Positions 52,305 to 61,538 of a stretch of DNA of 64,000 nucleotides are shown here, piece after piece. The DNA comes from an uncultured Porphyromonadaceae bacterium (lineage in GTDB: Bacteria > Bacteroidota > Bacteroidia > Bacteroidales > Muribaculaceae). Position 1 is the stretch's first letter; every line of letters starts with the position of its first letter. The stretch lies in NCBI GenBank assembly GCA_937921035.1, contig CALEUL010000023.1, positions 52,381 to 116,380 on the forward strand, written 5' to 3'. The position numbers and the translations under genes were made by a program. The notes below the pieces were generated by a model, which was not told where the DNA came from, made no database searches, and saw only the letters and a program-made list of their open reading frames with translations.

Positions 52305-54272
52305 ATGATTTCCATTAACAATCTTAGCATCGAATTCAGCAGCCAGGTGCTGTTCGACAATATCAATTACGTTATCAATCCGAAGGACAAGATTGCTCTT
52401 GTGGGAAAGAACGGTGCCGGCAAATCCACAATGCTGAAAATTATTGCCGGGCTCCAGAAACCAACATCCGGCAGCGTGGCGGTACCGAACGAAGTAACAA
52501 TCGGCTATCTGCCGCAGCAGATGGTCCTTGCCGATACTAACACTGTGATAGAGGAAGTTCGTAAGGTTTTTGCCCACATCGACGATATGCAGAAGCGCCT
52601 GGACAGGATGTCGCAGGAACTTTCGGAACGTACCGACTACGAAAGCGAATCGTATCAGGAACTTATAGAGCGTGTGAGCAATCTTACCGAACAGCTTGCG
52701 ATGGCGTCCAGCGAGAATTGTGAGGCCGAGATGGAGAAAACTCTTATGGGGCTCGGATTTGTACGCGAGGATTTCAATCGCCCTACATCGGAGTTCAGCG
52801 GAGGATGGCGTATGCGCATCGAGCTTGCCAAGCTGCTTTTGAGGCGTCCGGATGTTTTGTTGCTCGACGAGCCTACCAACCACCTGGATATCGAATCCAT
52901 ACAGTGGCTCGAAAACTTCCTTATGACGAAAGCGAAAGCCGTCGTGCTTGTTAGCCACGACCGTGCTTTTATTGATAACGTTACCAACCGCACAATTGAG
53001 ATTAATCTCGGTCGTATCTACGACTATGCTGTAAACTACAGCAAATTTGTTGTGTTGAGGCAGGAACGCATAGAGCAGCAGATGCGTGCCTACAAGAACC
53101 AGCAGAAGCAGATAGCCGATACCGAGGAGTTTATAGAACGGTTCCGCTACAAAGCGACAAAATCGGTGCAGGTACAGAGCCGTATAAAGCAGCTTGCTAA
53201 AATTGAGAGAATTGAGGTAGACGAGCTCGATAATTCGCAACTCAGCCTCAAATTTCCCCCGGCTCCACGTTCCGGAGACTATCCACTGATTGTAGATGAC
53301 CTCGGCAAGGCGTATGGCGAACATCAGGTGTTCGACCATGCCACTTTTACGTTGCGCCGCGGTGAGAAGGTCGCTTTTGTAGGAAAGAACGGCGAGGGTA
53401 AATCAACTTTGGTGAAATGTATTATGGGCGAGATTCCATATACTGGAGTCCTGAAGCTCGGGCACAACGTAAAGATTGGTTATTTCGCTCAGAACCAGGC
53501 TCAGCTGCTCGATGAAAGCCTTACAGTTTTCGACACCATCGACAGTGTGGCAGTGGGCGACATCCGTCTGAAGATACGTGATATCCTCGGTGCGTTCATG
53601 TTTGGCGGCGAGGCTTCCGATAAGAAAGTCAAAGTACTTTCCGGAGGCGAGAAAACGCGTCTGGCAATGATAAAGCTCCTCCTCGAGCCTGTGAATCTCC
53701 TTATTCTCGACGAACCTACCAATCATCTTGACATGCGGAGCAAGGATGTGCTGAAACAGGCGATAAAGGACTTCGACGGCACGGTGATTGTTGTTAGCCA
53801 CGACCGCGAGTTCCTCGACGGCCTTGTGGAGAAAGTATATGAATTCGGTGGCGGCAAGGTGCGTGAATGTCTCGGTGGCATTTATGAATTTCTCGAGAAA
53901 AAGAAACTCTCCTCGCTTCAGGAACTGGAGCTTTCCACATCCCCGACCAAGAAAACAGTGCCTGCAAAAACTGTGCAGAAACCACAGCCCGAACCAAGCG
54001 TTCAGAATGCGAAGAAACTCAGCTATGCCGAACAGCGCGAGCGCGACAAGGCTTTGCGCCGTGCGTCCAAAAAGGTAGAGGAAGCGGAGGCTGCTGTTGG
54101 CATGCGTGAGGCCGAGCTTGCAGAAATCGAAGCCAAAATTGCTGCCGGTGATGTGAGCAACGAAATATTTGAAGAGCACGCGCGCTTGGGCAAGGAAGTG
54201 GAAAACGCCATGAGTATATGGGAACTTGCTCAGATGGAACTCGACGATATGAAAGAACAATACGCAAAATAA
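52305..54272 (+). CDS. ABC-F family ATP-binding protein
   Basis: Soluble protein with two ABC domains and no membrane part, 655 residues. First Walker A VGKNGAGKST (33-42), signature EFSGGWRMRIELA, DEPTNHLDIES; linker ARM region with RIYDYAVNYSKF; second Walker A near 355 with LSGGEKTRLAM and DEPTNHLDMRS. The C-terminal ~110 residues form a Lys/Glu/Ala-rich coiled coil. ABC-F proteins act on ribosomes or protect them from antibiotics; the Uup or EttA class is more likely than a resistance determinant because of its core location. Confidence 0.88.
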   Translation: MISINNLSIEFSSQVLFDNINYVINPKDKIALVGKNGAGKSTMLKIIAGLQKPTSGSVAVPNEVTIGYLPQQMVLADTNTVIEEVRKVFAHIDDMQKRLDRMSQELSERTDYESESYQELIERVSNLTEQLAMASSENCEAEMEKTLMGLGFVREDFNRPTSEFSGGWRMRIELAKLLLRRPDVLLLDEPTNHLDIESIQWLENFLMTKAKAVVLVSHDRAFIDNVTNRTIEINLGRIYDYAVNYSKFVVLRQERIEQQMRAYKNQQKQIADTEEFIERFRYKATKSVQVQSRIKQLAKIERIEVDELDNSQLSLKFPPAPRSGDYPLIVDDLGKAYGEHQVFDHATFTLRRGEKVAFVGKNGEGKSTLVKCIMGEIPYTGVLKLGHNVKIGYFAQNQAQLLDESLTVFDTIDSVAVGDIRLKIRDILGAFMFGGEASDKKVKVLSGGEKTRLAMIKLLLEPVNLLILDEPTNHLDMRSKDVLKQAIKDFDGTVIVVSHDREFLDGLVEKVYEFGGGKVRECLGGIYEFLEKKKLSSLQELELSTSPTKKTVPAKTVQKPQPEPSVQNAKKLSYAEQRERDKALRRASKKVEEAEAAVGMREAELAEIEAKIAAGDVSNEIFEEHARLGKEVENAMSIWELAQMELDDMKEQYAK

Positions 54273-54290
54273 CCATTCATTATTTATAAT

Positions 54291-56306
54291 ATGAAAAAAG
54301 AACTAATGTTAATTGCAACTGCAGTGGCTCTTACAGCGTTTACCGGCTGCAAGAAAGAGCAGGCCAAGGGCATCGACACTGCAAACCTCGACACCGAGGT
54401 ATCGCCCAAGGCTGATTTCTATGATTATGCCTGTGGCGGATGGATGAAAGCAAATCCACTGCCTGCCGAGTTCTCGCGCTTCGGCACATTTGACGTTCTC
54501 GGCGAGAACAACCGCAAGCAGGTACACGAACTTGTTGCCGAACTTGCAAAGGCTGAAAATATCGAGAACGGAACAAACGCACAGAAGGTGCGCGACCTTT
54601 ACAACCTCGGCATGGACAGCGTAGGCCGCAACAATGCAGGTGCTGCTCCCCTAAAGGAAGATCTTGAACTTATTGCTTCCACTCCACGCGAAAAACTCCT
54701 CGACATCGCCGCTACTATGCCGGGAGTGGATGTGTTCTTCGGAACTGGTGTGGACGCCGACCTCAAGAATTCCGACATGAACACTATGTACTGGATGCAG
54801 AGCGGACTCGGACTTGGCGACCGCGACTATTACACTGACGATACCGACCGCGCCAAAAGCATCCGTGAAGCATACCGCACATATCTTACTACTCTGGCAA
54901 AACTGGCCGGCTATGACGATGCTGCTGCAAACCGTCTGATGGAAAATACCTTCGCAATCGAAACAGAACTTGCCAAGAACCAGATGACGCGTACCGAACT
55001 GCGCAATATCCCCGCCCAGTACAATCCCACAAGTGTTGCCGAGCTGGATAAGCAGTATCCCAACATCGGTCTGAAGCATTACTTCGAACTGAATGGCGTA
55101 AATCCAGATACGGTTATTGTTGGACAGCCCGCTTACTATGCTACTGTGTCCAATATGCTCAAGACTGCCGACGAACAGGCTTTGCGCGACTATTTTACCG
55201 CCTCCTATCTTGGTGCGGCAGCTCCCTATCTGAGCGACGATTTCTATAACGCGCAGTTTGAACTGAGCAAAGTTATGTCTGGTGTAGAGGAACAGCAGCC
55301 CCGCTGGAAGCGAGCCCTTGCGGTGCCTAATGGCGTGCTCGGCGAAGCTCTTGGCGAACTCTATGTTCAGAAGTACTTCCCCGCGAGCTCCAAGGAAAAG
55401 ATGCTTAAGCTCGTTGGAAACCTCCAGGAGGCACTTGGCCAGCATATCGACAAACTGACATGGATGAGCGACAGCACAAAAGCCCGTGCCAAAGAAAAGC
55501 TTGAGGCTTTCACTGTTAAAATCGGCTATCCCGACACCTGGCGCGATTATTCCAAACTTACAATCGACCCCGAACTGAGCTACTGGAAGAATGTGCAGAA
55601 CGCTATCAAGTTCAACAACGATTTCAATTATGGCGAATACGGCAAGCCTGTGGATCGCGCACGCTGGCAGATGTCGCCCCAGACTGTAAACGCTTACTAT
55701 AACCCCACGACCAACGAAATCTGTTTTCCCGCAGGTATTCTTCAGCCTCCGTTCTTCGATCCCAATGCCGACGACGCCGTTAACTATGGTGCAATCGGTG
55801 TTGTTATCGGCCATGAAATGACTCACGGCTTCGATGACCAGGGACGTCAGTTCGACAAGAACGGCAACATGTACGACTGGTGGACAGCAGCCGATGCCGA
55901 GGCTTTCGAAGCTCTTGCAGGAAAACTGGCAGCACAGTTCGACAGCATCGAAGTTGCTCCCGGCGTTCATGCAAACGGCAAACTTACTCTTGGCGAGAAT
56001 ATTGCTGACCAGGGCGGTCTGCGTGTAGCACATACTGCGTACCTTAACTCGCTTAACGGTGCCGAGGCTCCTGTTATCGATGGCTTCACACCCGACCAGC
56101 GTTTCTACCTTGCATACGCCAACGTTTGGGCCGCCAATATCCGTCCTGCCGAAATCCTTTCCCGGACCGAAAGCGACCCCCACTCGCTTGGCCGTTACCG
56201 CGTAAATGCTACTCTCCGCAACATAGAGCCTTTCTATACTGCATTCGACATTGTTGAGGGCGACAAGATGTTCATGCCCGAAGCAGAGCGTGTTATTATC
56301 TGGTAA
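54291..56306 (+). CDS. M13 family zinc metallopeptidase, lipoprotein
   Basis: Neprilysin-like endopeptidase, 671 residues, lipid-anchored: signal LIATAVALTAFTGC with the lipobox cysteine at 20. The helical N-terminal M13_N domain includes DFYDYACGGWMKANPLP (about 44-60), and the catalytic domain has HEMTH (His508, Glu509, His512), a third zinc ligand Glu569 in ENIADQGG and the C-terminal PhxPhRYRVNA-like block (DPHSLGRYRVN). All metal ligands are present. Likely a periplasmic or surface peptidase for peptide uptake. Last gene of the run; a terminator follows. Confidence 0.93.
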   Translation: MKKELMLIATAVALTAFTGCKKEQAKGIDTANLDTEVSPKADFYDYACGGWMKANPLPAEFSRFGTFDVLGENNRKQVHELVAELAKAENIENGTNAQKVRDLYNLGMDSVGRNNAGAAPLKEDLELIASTPREKLLDIAATMPGVDVFFGTGVDADLKNSDMNTMYWMQSGLGLGDRDYYTDDTDRAKSIREAYRTYLTTLAKLAGYDDAAANRLMENTFAIETELAKNQMTRTELRNIPAQYNPTSVAELDKQYPNIGLKHYFELNGVNPDTVIVGQPAYYATVSNMLKTADEQALRDYFTASYLGAAAPYLSDDFYNAQFELSKVMSGVEEQQPRWKRALAVPNGVLGEALGELYVQKYFPASSKEKMLKLVGNLQEALGQHIDKLTWMSDSTKARAKEKLEAFTVKIGYPDTWRDYSKLTIDPELSYWKNVQNAIKFNNDFNYGEYGKPVDRARWQMSPQTVNAYYNPTTNEICFPAGILQPPFFDPNADDAVNYGAIGVVIGHEMTHGFDDQGRQFDKNGNMYDWWTAADAEAFEALAGKLAAQFDSIEVAPGVHANGKLTLGENIADQGGLRVAHTAYLNSLNGAEAPVIDGFTPDQRFYLAYANVWAANIRPAEILSRTESDPHSLGRYRVNATLRNIEPFYTAFDIVEGDKMFMPEAERVIIW

Positions 56307-56325
56307 TCCCTATTACATTCAATAG

Positions 56326-56355
56326 AAAAGCCGACCAATCTGGCCGGCTTTTTTT
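56326..56355. terminator. Terminator between M13 peptidase and prfC
   Basis: AAAAGCCGACCA / TGGCCGGCTTTT arms around ATC, followed by a run of T on the plus strand and of A on the other side, so it can serve both converging genes. Confidence 0.9.
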
Positions 56356-56371
56356 GGGTATATACGGTTGC

Positions 56372-57952
56372 TTAGAATTCGCTTGAAAAGTGGAAGCGAA
56401 TCTTGGGGAAGTCGTTCTGAGCCATTGTAAGGACGAACTGCGAGTCGGCCATGAAAACATCGCGGCCTTCGCGGTCTGTTGCCATGAACTGATACTTGCG
56501 TTTTTTGAATGCTTCGAGTGCTGCCTGGTCATCGCTCTCAATCCAGCACGCCTTATACATACTCATGGGTTCCCATCGGCATTGGGCGCCATATTCGTGG
56601 AGCAGACGGTATTGGATAACCTCAAACTGCAACTGTCCGACAGTGCCGATAATCTTGCGCCCGTTGAACTGATGCGTGAAAAGCTGGGCAACGCCTTCGT
56701 CCATAAGCTGCTGAACGCCTTTGTCGAGCTGCTTTGCCTTCATCGGGTCGGCATTTTCGATATACATGAACATTTCAGGAGAGAAACTCGGCAGACCTTT
56801 GAAATGAATGTCCTCGCCTTGTGTCAGCGTGTCGCCGATTTTGAAATTGCCATTGTCCGGAATGCCCACGATATCGCCTGGATATGCTTCGTCTACGATG
56901 CTTTTTTTCTGTGCCATGAAGGCTGTGGGAGCCGCAAAGCGCAGAGTTTTGCCGAGGCGTATATGTTTGTAGGGCGCGTTACGTTCGAATTTGCCTGAGC
57001 AAATTTTTACGAAAGCGATGCAACTGCGGTGGTTGGGATCCATATTCGCATGAATTTTGAATACGAAACCGCTGAAAGCGTCTTCCTCGGGCTTTACCGT
57101 GCGTTCTATAGCGTCGATGGGGCGAGGCGAAGGGGCAATTTTTACAAAGCAGTCCAGCAATTCCTTTACACCGAAGGTATTAAGTGCCGAACCGAAGAAT
57201 ACGGGTGCAAGCTTACCCTGAAGATATTTCTCGACGTCAAATTCGGGATATACGCCTTCAATCAGTCCGAGGTCGTCGCGAAGCTGGGCGGCGTCGCGCT
57301 CTCCAACGGCCGCATCGATGCGGGGATCATTCACATCGTCGATTTCAACACGCTCGGTAGCCTTCTGCTTGTCGGGCGTGAAAAGGTCCAGGCCGTTTTC
57401 GTAAATATTATAAACGCCCTTGAATTTGGCGCCGATGTTTATCGGCCACGAAAGCGGGCGCACATTGATTTTCAGTTCCTGCTCAAGTTCGTCGAGGATA
57501 TCAAAAGGATCGCGACCCTCGCGGTCGAGTTTGTTTACAAAGATTATGACAGGAGTGTTCCTCATGCGGCAGACCTCCATAAGCTTGCGGGTCTGCGCCT
57601 CCACGCCTTTTGCGACATCCACAACAATTATGACGCTGTCGACGGCCGTAAGAGTGCGGTAGGTGTCCTCGGCAAAATCCTGGTGGCCCGGAGTATCAAG
57701 AATGTTTATCTTGTAATCGCCATAGTTGAACCCCATTACAGATGTGGCGACGGAGATGCCGCGTTGCTTTTCAATTTCCATCCAGTCGCTCGTGGCTGTT
57801 TTCTTTATCTTGTTTGATTTTACGGCTCCGGCGATGTGTATTGCGCCGCCGAAAAGCAGAAGTTTCTCGGTAAGAGTGGTTTTACCGGCATCGGGGTGTG
57901 ATATGATGGCGAAGGTACGCCTTTTGGATATTTCTTCGGTAAGAGTAGCCAT
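56372..57952 (-). CDS. prfC: Peptide chain release factor 3
   Basis: Translational GTPase that recycles RF1/RF2 after termination. The 526-residue protein starts MATLTEEISKRRTFAIISHPDAGKTTLTEKLL (P-loop at 19-26), has QRGISVATSVMGF, DTPGHQDFAEDTYR and NKLDREGRDP, then the barrel domains. The RF3-specific ISHPDAGKTT and HEYGAQCRWEPMS are seen. I use ATG 57952; an in-frame extension to 57991 is not family-like and runs into rfbD. It is the last gene of guaA-rfbD-prfC. Confidence 0.95.
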   Translation of the reverse strand: MATLTEEISKRRTFAIISHPDAGKTTLTEKLLLFGGAIHIAGAVKSNKIKKTATSDWMEIEKQRGISVATSVMGFNYGDYKINILDTPGHQDFAEDTYRTLTAVDSVIIVVDVAKGVEAQTRKLMEVCRMRNTPVIIFVNKLDREGRDPFDILDELEQELKINVRPLSWPINIGAKFKGVYNIYENGLDLFTPDKQKATERVEIDDVNDPRIDAAVGERDAAQLRDDLGLIEGVYPEFDVEKYLQGKLAPVFFGSALNTFGVKELLDCFVKIAPSPRPIDAIERTVKPEEDAFSGFVFKIHANMDPNHRSCIAFVKICSGKFERNAPYKHIRLGKTLRFAAPTAFMAQKKSIVDEAYPGDIVGIPDNGNFKIGDTLTQGEDIHFKGLPSFSPEMFMYIENADPMKAKQLDKGVQQLMDEGVAQLFTHQFNGRKIIGTVGQLQFEVIQYRLLHEYGAQCRWEPMSMYKACWIESDDQAALEAFKKRKYQFMATDREGRDVFMADSQFVLTMAQNDFPKIRFHFSSEF

Positions 57953-57959
57953 TGGAGTA

Positions 57960-58832
57960 TTATAGGCGGGCGACACACCGGCGCAAAGCATCCTGCCAGT
58001 GAGGAATGTGAATGCCGAACGTGTCTTTGATTTTTGATTTGTCCAATACTGTGAATTGCGGACGGGTGGCCGGAGTAGGGTAGTCGGCAGTGCCTATGGG
58101 GAGCACTGCCGCGGCAGCCTCATTTAATCCTGCCGCTTCAAGAGTGGCGACTGCAAGGTCGTACCACGATGCGACGCCTTCGTTTGAGTAGTGGTATATT
58201 CCGGGTGTCCAGCTGTTGCGGAGTAGTACGCACGCAATAGCTTCGGCAAGGTCGGCGGCATATGTCGGTGTGCCGATCTGGTCGGAAACCACCGATAGCT
58301 TACGTCCGTTCCGCGCAAGATCAAGCATCGTTTTTACAAAGTTGCGGCCGTGAGGAGAATACAGCCAGCCTGTGCGGATTATTATTGCCGACGGGGATAA
58401 AGCGATAAGGGCCGTCTCGCCCTTGCGCTTGGTGCTGCCGTACACCGACAGCGGCAACGGTTTGCAACTCTCGTTATAAGGCTGGCTTGAAGTACCGTCG
58501 AACACATAATCGGTAGAGATATGTACAATCTTAAGATTCAGTGCATCGGCATTGGCGGCGATATTGGCAATGCCGTCGACATTTACTTTGTGGCACAGAA
58601 GTTTTTCTTCTTCCGCGCGGTCAACGGCGGTATAAGCGGCGCAATTTACAACGTGAGTGAAATCGCCGTTGCGCAGGTACAGGTCAACGGCCTTGCTGTC
58701 GGTAATATCGAGGTCGGAATGGCTAACGCCAACAACGCAACCGGGTACAAGGCGCTCAAGAATACAGATAAGTTCTTTTCCGAGCTGACCGTTGCATCCG
58801 GTTACCAATATTTTGAAATTCCTATTGCTCAT
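57960..58832 (-). CDS. rfbD: dTDP-4-dehydrorhamnose reductase
   Basis: Last step of dTDP-L-rhamnose synthesis, for surface polysaccharide. The 290-residue extended SDR has NAD(P) motif VTGCNGQLG (10-18), VNCAAYTAVDRAEEE, STDYVFDGTSSQPYNE, YGSTKRKGE (the YxxxK pair near 131-135) and TGWLYSPHGRNFVKTM. The other rfb genes are absent, so the gene is scattered rather than in an rfbABCD cluster. Co-directional between guaA and prfC. Confidence 0.9.
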   Translation of the reverse strand: MSNRNFKILVTGCNGQLGKELICILERLVPGCVVGVSHSDLDITDSKAVDLYLRNGDFTHVVNCAAYTAVDRAEEEKLLCHKVNVDGIANIAANADALNLKIVHISTDYVFDGTSSQPYNESCKPLPLSVYGSTKRKGETALIALSPSAIIIRTGWLYSPHGRNFVKTMLDLARNGRKLSVVSDQIGTPTYAADLAEAIACVLLRNSWTPGIYHYSNEGVASWYDLAVATLEAAGLNEAAAAVLPIGTADYPTPATRPQFTVLDKSKIKDTFGIHIPHWQDALRRCVARL

Positions 58833-58854
58833 TTACTGTGCAATTTAGAATTCG

Positions 58855-60393
58855 TTATTCCCACTCGATTGTGGCTGGCGGTTTGGAGGAGATATCGTAG
58901 CATACGCGGTTAACGCCGCGGACTTTGTTGATAATGTCGTTGCTCACCTTTGCAAGGAATTCGTAGGGCAGGTGTGCCCAGTCGGCAGTCATAGCGTCCA
59001 TCGAGGTAACGGCGCGGAGAGCGATTGCACGCTCGTAGGTGCGCTCGTCACCCATGACTCCCACGCTCTGCACGGGAAGGAGGATAGCGCCGGCCTGCCA
59101 TACGTGGTTGTAAAGGTCCCAGTCGCGAAGCCCCTGAATAAAAATATGGTCGGCTTCCTGAAGAATAGATACTTTCTCGCGCGTAACCTCACCTAAAATT
59201 CTTACGGCAAGACCGGGACCGGGGAAAGGATGACGCGTAATAAGGTGTTCGGGCATTCCCAGAGCGCGTCCTACAGCGCGTACCTCGTCTTTGAAAAGCA
59301 GACGGAGTGGCTCGCACAACTTCAGGTTCATGTTCTTGGGAAGACCTCCTACATTATGGTGGCTCTTGATTGTCGTTCCGGTTATGGAAAGCGATTCAAT
59401 GCAGTCGGGATAGATAGTGCCCTGCGCAAGCCACTTGGCATCGGTAATCTTTGCAGCCTCGGCATCGAAAACGGCAATGAAATCGGCACCGATAATCTTG
59501 CGTTTACGTTCGGGATCGGTAACACCGGCGAGATCGGCGAAGAAACGGTCGGAAGCATCGACGCCGCGTACATTCAGGCCCAGACATTCATAGTCCCGCA
59601 GAACATCGGCAAACTCATTCTTGCGGAGCATGCCGTGGTCAACGAAAATACATGTAAGATTTGAACCGATTGCGCGGTTAAGCAACACAGCGGCCACCGA
59701 CGAATCGACACCGCCGCTAAGACCTAAAATCACACGGTCGTTGCCTAACTTTTCCCGGAGCTCTTTAACAGTAGATTCTATGAACGATTCTGCGCTCCAC
59801 GAGCAGGAGGCGCCGCAGATGCCAACCGCGAAATTCTTCAGAAGCTGCATGCCGCATTCGCTGTGGAAAACCTCGGGATGGAACTGTACGCCCCATATCC
59901 TGCCAAGAGAAGCAGGACCTTCGTAGGCGGCGAAATTGACCTCTGGTGTAGACGCAACTTTGCGGAATCCGTCGGGCAGACGTGTAATAGTGTCACCATG
60001 ACTCATCCATACCTGAGCTCCAGGCATTATATCCTTAAATAGAGGACAGGTTGCATCAATGTAGCTCAGCTTTGCCCGGCCATATTCGCGAGTCGAGACA
60101 GGTTCTACGGCTCCGCCGAATTCCTGAGCCATCAGCTGCGCTCCATAGCAAATGCCTAAAACAGGCACCTTGCCAATGAAATCGCTTAAGTCCGCCTTAA
60201 AAGCATCCTCCGCGTAAACCGACAGAGGGCTGCCGGAAAGAATCACGCCGATAATGTTTTCGTCAGCCTCGCGCCCGCGTGGATATTTATTGTAGGGAAT
60301 AATCTCGCTGTAGATGTTAAGTTCTCGGATTCGACGCCCTATCAGCTGCGTTGTCTGAGAGCCGAAATCCAGAATTACGATTTTTTCCTGCAT
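58855..60393 (-). CDS. guaA: GMP synthase (glutamine-hydrolysing)
   Basis: Aminates XMP to GMP. The 512-residue protein has a class I GATase (GICYGAQ, Cys82; HGDTI; QFHPEV), the PP-loop ATPase domain GLSGGVDSSV (about 225) and the C-terminal dimerisation domain ending SKPPATIEWE. Same strand as rfbD and prfC with 22 bp to rfbD. Promoter with a perfect -7 box upstream. No guaB in the window. Confidence 0.97.
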   Translation of the reverse strand: MQEKIVILDFGSQTTQLIGRRIRELNIYSEIIPYNKYPRGREADENIIGVILSGSPLSVYAEDAFKADLSDFIGKVPVLGICYGAQLMAQEFGGAVEPVSTREYGRAKLSYIDATCPLFKDIMPGAQVWMSHGDTITRLPDGFRKVASTPEVNFAAYEGPASLGRIWGVQFHPEVFHSECGMQLLKNFAVGICGASCSWSAESFIESTVKELREKLGNDRVILGLSGGVDSSVAAVLLNRAIGSNLTCIFVDHGMLRKNEFADVLRDYECLGLNVRGVDASDRFFADLAGVTDPERKRKIIGADFIAVFDAEAAKITDAKWLAQGTIYPDCIESLSITGTTIKSHHNVGGLPKNMNLKLCEPLRLLFKDEVRAVGRALGMPEHLITRHPFPGPGLAVRILGEVTREKVSILQEADHIFIQGLRDWDLYNHVWQAGAILLPVQSVGVMGDERTYERAIALRAVTSMDAMTADWAHLPYEFLAKVSNDIINKVRGVNRVCYDISSKPPATIEWE

Positions 60394-60422
60394 GGGTAGA
60401 AAATGTAGTTTGTAATTTTCTG

Positions 60423-60454
60423 CAAAGTTAGCAAAATTTCATAACATATAAAAA
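60423..60454 (-). promoter_or_regulatory. guaA promoter
   Basis: Minus strand TAACTTTG (60423-60430), a perfect -7; the -33 position 20 bp upstream is TTTT (60451-60454), one base off. It lies 30 bp from the guaA ATG. Confidence 0.65.
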
Positions 60455-60492
60455 TCCGGTTTTGCAACCTTGCTGCGCAACTTTGCCGTATC

Positions 60493-61110
60493 TTAGTTTA
60501 CAACAATTATATTGTCCGGGTTCCATTTGTCTTTAACCTCTCCGGGACCCTCGGGATGGCCTACTAAAACAATGCTTAAAGGAACGAGATTATCTGTAAG
60601 GTTAAGGCAATCCTTTACTTTTTCGCATCGGTCGAGGGCAGGGTAGCACCCGTTCCAACCGGCGCCAAGACCGAGAGCGTGAGAAGCAAGGAGAATATTT
60701 TCAGTCGCGGCAGAGCAATCCTGTACCCAGAAATCAGCACCCTGTCCGTCGATGAACCTGGCGGAATCACCGCATACGATAATTGCCAAAGCCGCGTTGC
60801 GCTTCCCGGCATTGTAATTCATGGAATCCATTAAACATGCAAGAGGCTCGTTTTGCACAACCACGAATTTCCACGGCTGCTTGTTCATCGCCGAAGGAGC
60901 GCTCATGCCAGCCTTAAGAATAATCTCGACAGTATCATCGGAAATCGGTTTGGCCGCAAAGTTGCGCACTGTGCACCGCGTCATAATACAGTCGATAGCC
61001 TCGTCGCTTTTATTATCGGGCGCCTCCGTGCCGGTTGAACAGGCGATAGTACCAAGAAGAGAGGCATAAATCATGCCTCGGGTGATGTTACAAAAAAAAG
61101 AATTCTTCAT
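60493..61110 (-). CDS. Nitroreductase family protein with a lipoprotein-like signal
   Basis: A 205-residue FMN oxidoreductase. Nitroreductase core visible: CIMTRCTVRNFAAKPIS (41-57), ILKAGMSAPSAMNKQPWKFVVV (66-87), SHALGLGAGWNGCYP and SIVLVGHPEG. Unlike the 30561 gene it has an N-terminal hydrophobic segment (MIYASLLGTIAC, 13-24) ending in a cysteine suited to lipidation, followed by a Ser/Thr/Asn linker, so it may sit at the periplasmic face. Transcribed alone from a consensus promoter; the last gene before the tRNA and mobile element. Confidence 0.82.
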   Translation of the reverse strand: MKNSFFCNITRGMIYASLLGTIACSTGTEAPDNKSDEAIDCIMTRCTVRNFAAKPISDDTVEIILKAGMSAPSAMNKQPWKFVVVQNEPLACLMDSMNYNAGKRNAALAIIVCGDSARFIDGQGADFWVQDCSAATENILLASHALGLGAGWNGCYPALDRCEKVKDCLNLTDNLVPLSIVLVGHPEGPGEVKDKWNPDNIIVVN

Positions 61111-61133
61111 AGAATCTGTATTAAAGTTTGGAG

Positions 61134-61165
61134 CAAAGTTAAATCAAAAGTCTGAAAAGAGCAAA
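61134..61165 (-). promoter_or_regulatory. Promoter of the nitroreductase gene, full consensus
   Basis: Minus strand TTTG (61162-61165), 20-bp spacer, TAACTTTG (61134-61141). It is 24 bp from the ATG. Confidence 0.8.
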
Positions 61166-61293
61166 TCCGAACAAAAAATTATACAATAAATACAATTTGC
61201 GGTTTACAAGTAAATTATGCGCCATATACAAGAAAATAATAGTTAAAACGAAGGCAAATTTGCAAAATAGCATCAAAAAAAGTTGCTCAAAAA

Positions 61294-61325
61294 TTTGCAT
61301 GAATCAAAAATAAGGGCTAACTTTG
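61294..61325 (+). promoter_or_regulatory. tRNA-Lys promoter, full consensus
   Basis: TTTG (61294-61297), 20-bp spacer, TAACTTTG (61318-61325), ending 27 bp before the tRNA. Confidence 0.8.
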
Positions 61326-61352
61326 CATCGCTTTTGAGAAAAGCACCAACGA

Positions 61353-61428
61353 GATTCGCTAGCTCAGCTGGTAGAGCACAACACTTTTAATGTTGGGGTC
61401 CTGGGTTCGAGCCCCAGGCGGATCACCA
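61353..61428 (+). tRNA. tRNA-Lys (anticodon UUU)
   Basis: The acceptor stem GATTCGC pairs with GCGGATC (one G-U), the D arm is GCTCAGCTGGTAGAGC, the anticodon arm is CAACA-CTTTTAA-TGTTG with anticodon TTT at 61386-61388, and the T arm is CTGGG-GTTCGAG-CCCAG-like. Discriminator A and CCA are encoded (61425-61428). 76 nucleotides, intact. Its 3' end is the presumed integration target of the element that follows. Confidence 0.95.
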
Positions 61429-61446
61429 ATAAAACACTGAAAATCA

Positions 61447-61484
61447 AGCAGTTATCCAGCAAAGATAGCTGCTTTTTTCTTTTA
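61447..61484 (+). terminator. Terminator after tRNA-Lys
   Basis: AGCAGTTATC (61447-61456) pairs with GATAGCTGCT (61464-61473), one G-U, around a 7-base loop and runs into TTTTTTCTTTT. It lies on the element side of the presumed junction. Confidence 0.85.
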
Positions 61485-61505
61485 TTTGACTGTTATTGCG
61501 CTCAC

Positions 61506-61529
61506 AGAGTTAAACCGAGAGTTAAACCG
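61506..61529 (+). repeat. Perfect tandem repeat of a 12-bp unit before the integrase gene
   Basis: AGAGTTAAACCG occurs twice with no spacer (61506-61517 and 61518-61529), ending 9 bp before the integrase ATG. Candidate for integrase arm-binding or a repressor operator. No further copy was noticed by eye. Confidence 0.85.
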
Positions 61530-61538
61530 AAAACCAAC

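Noticed and set aside
54651..56183. Open frame of 510 codons opposite the M13 peptidase gene
   Set aside because: Antisense shadow of a gene with all catalytic residues; Cys/Val/Gly-rich composition is not protein-like.
57953..57991. Earlier start of prfC overlapping rfbD
   Set aside because: The extra 13 residues are not RF3-like and the ATG at 57952 gives the conserved N-terminus.
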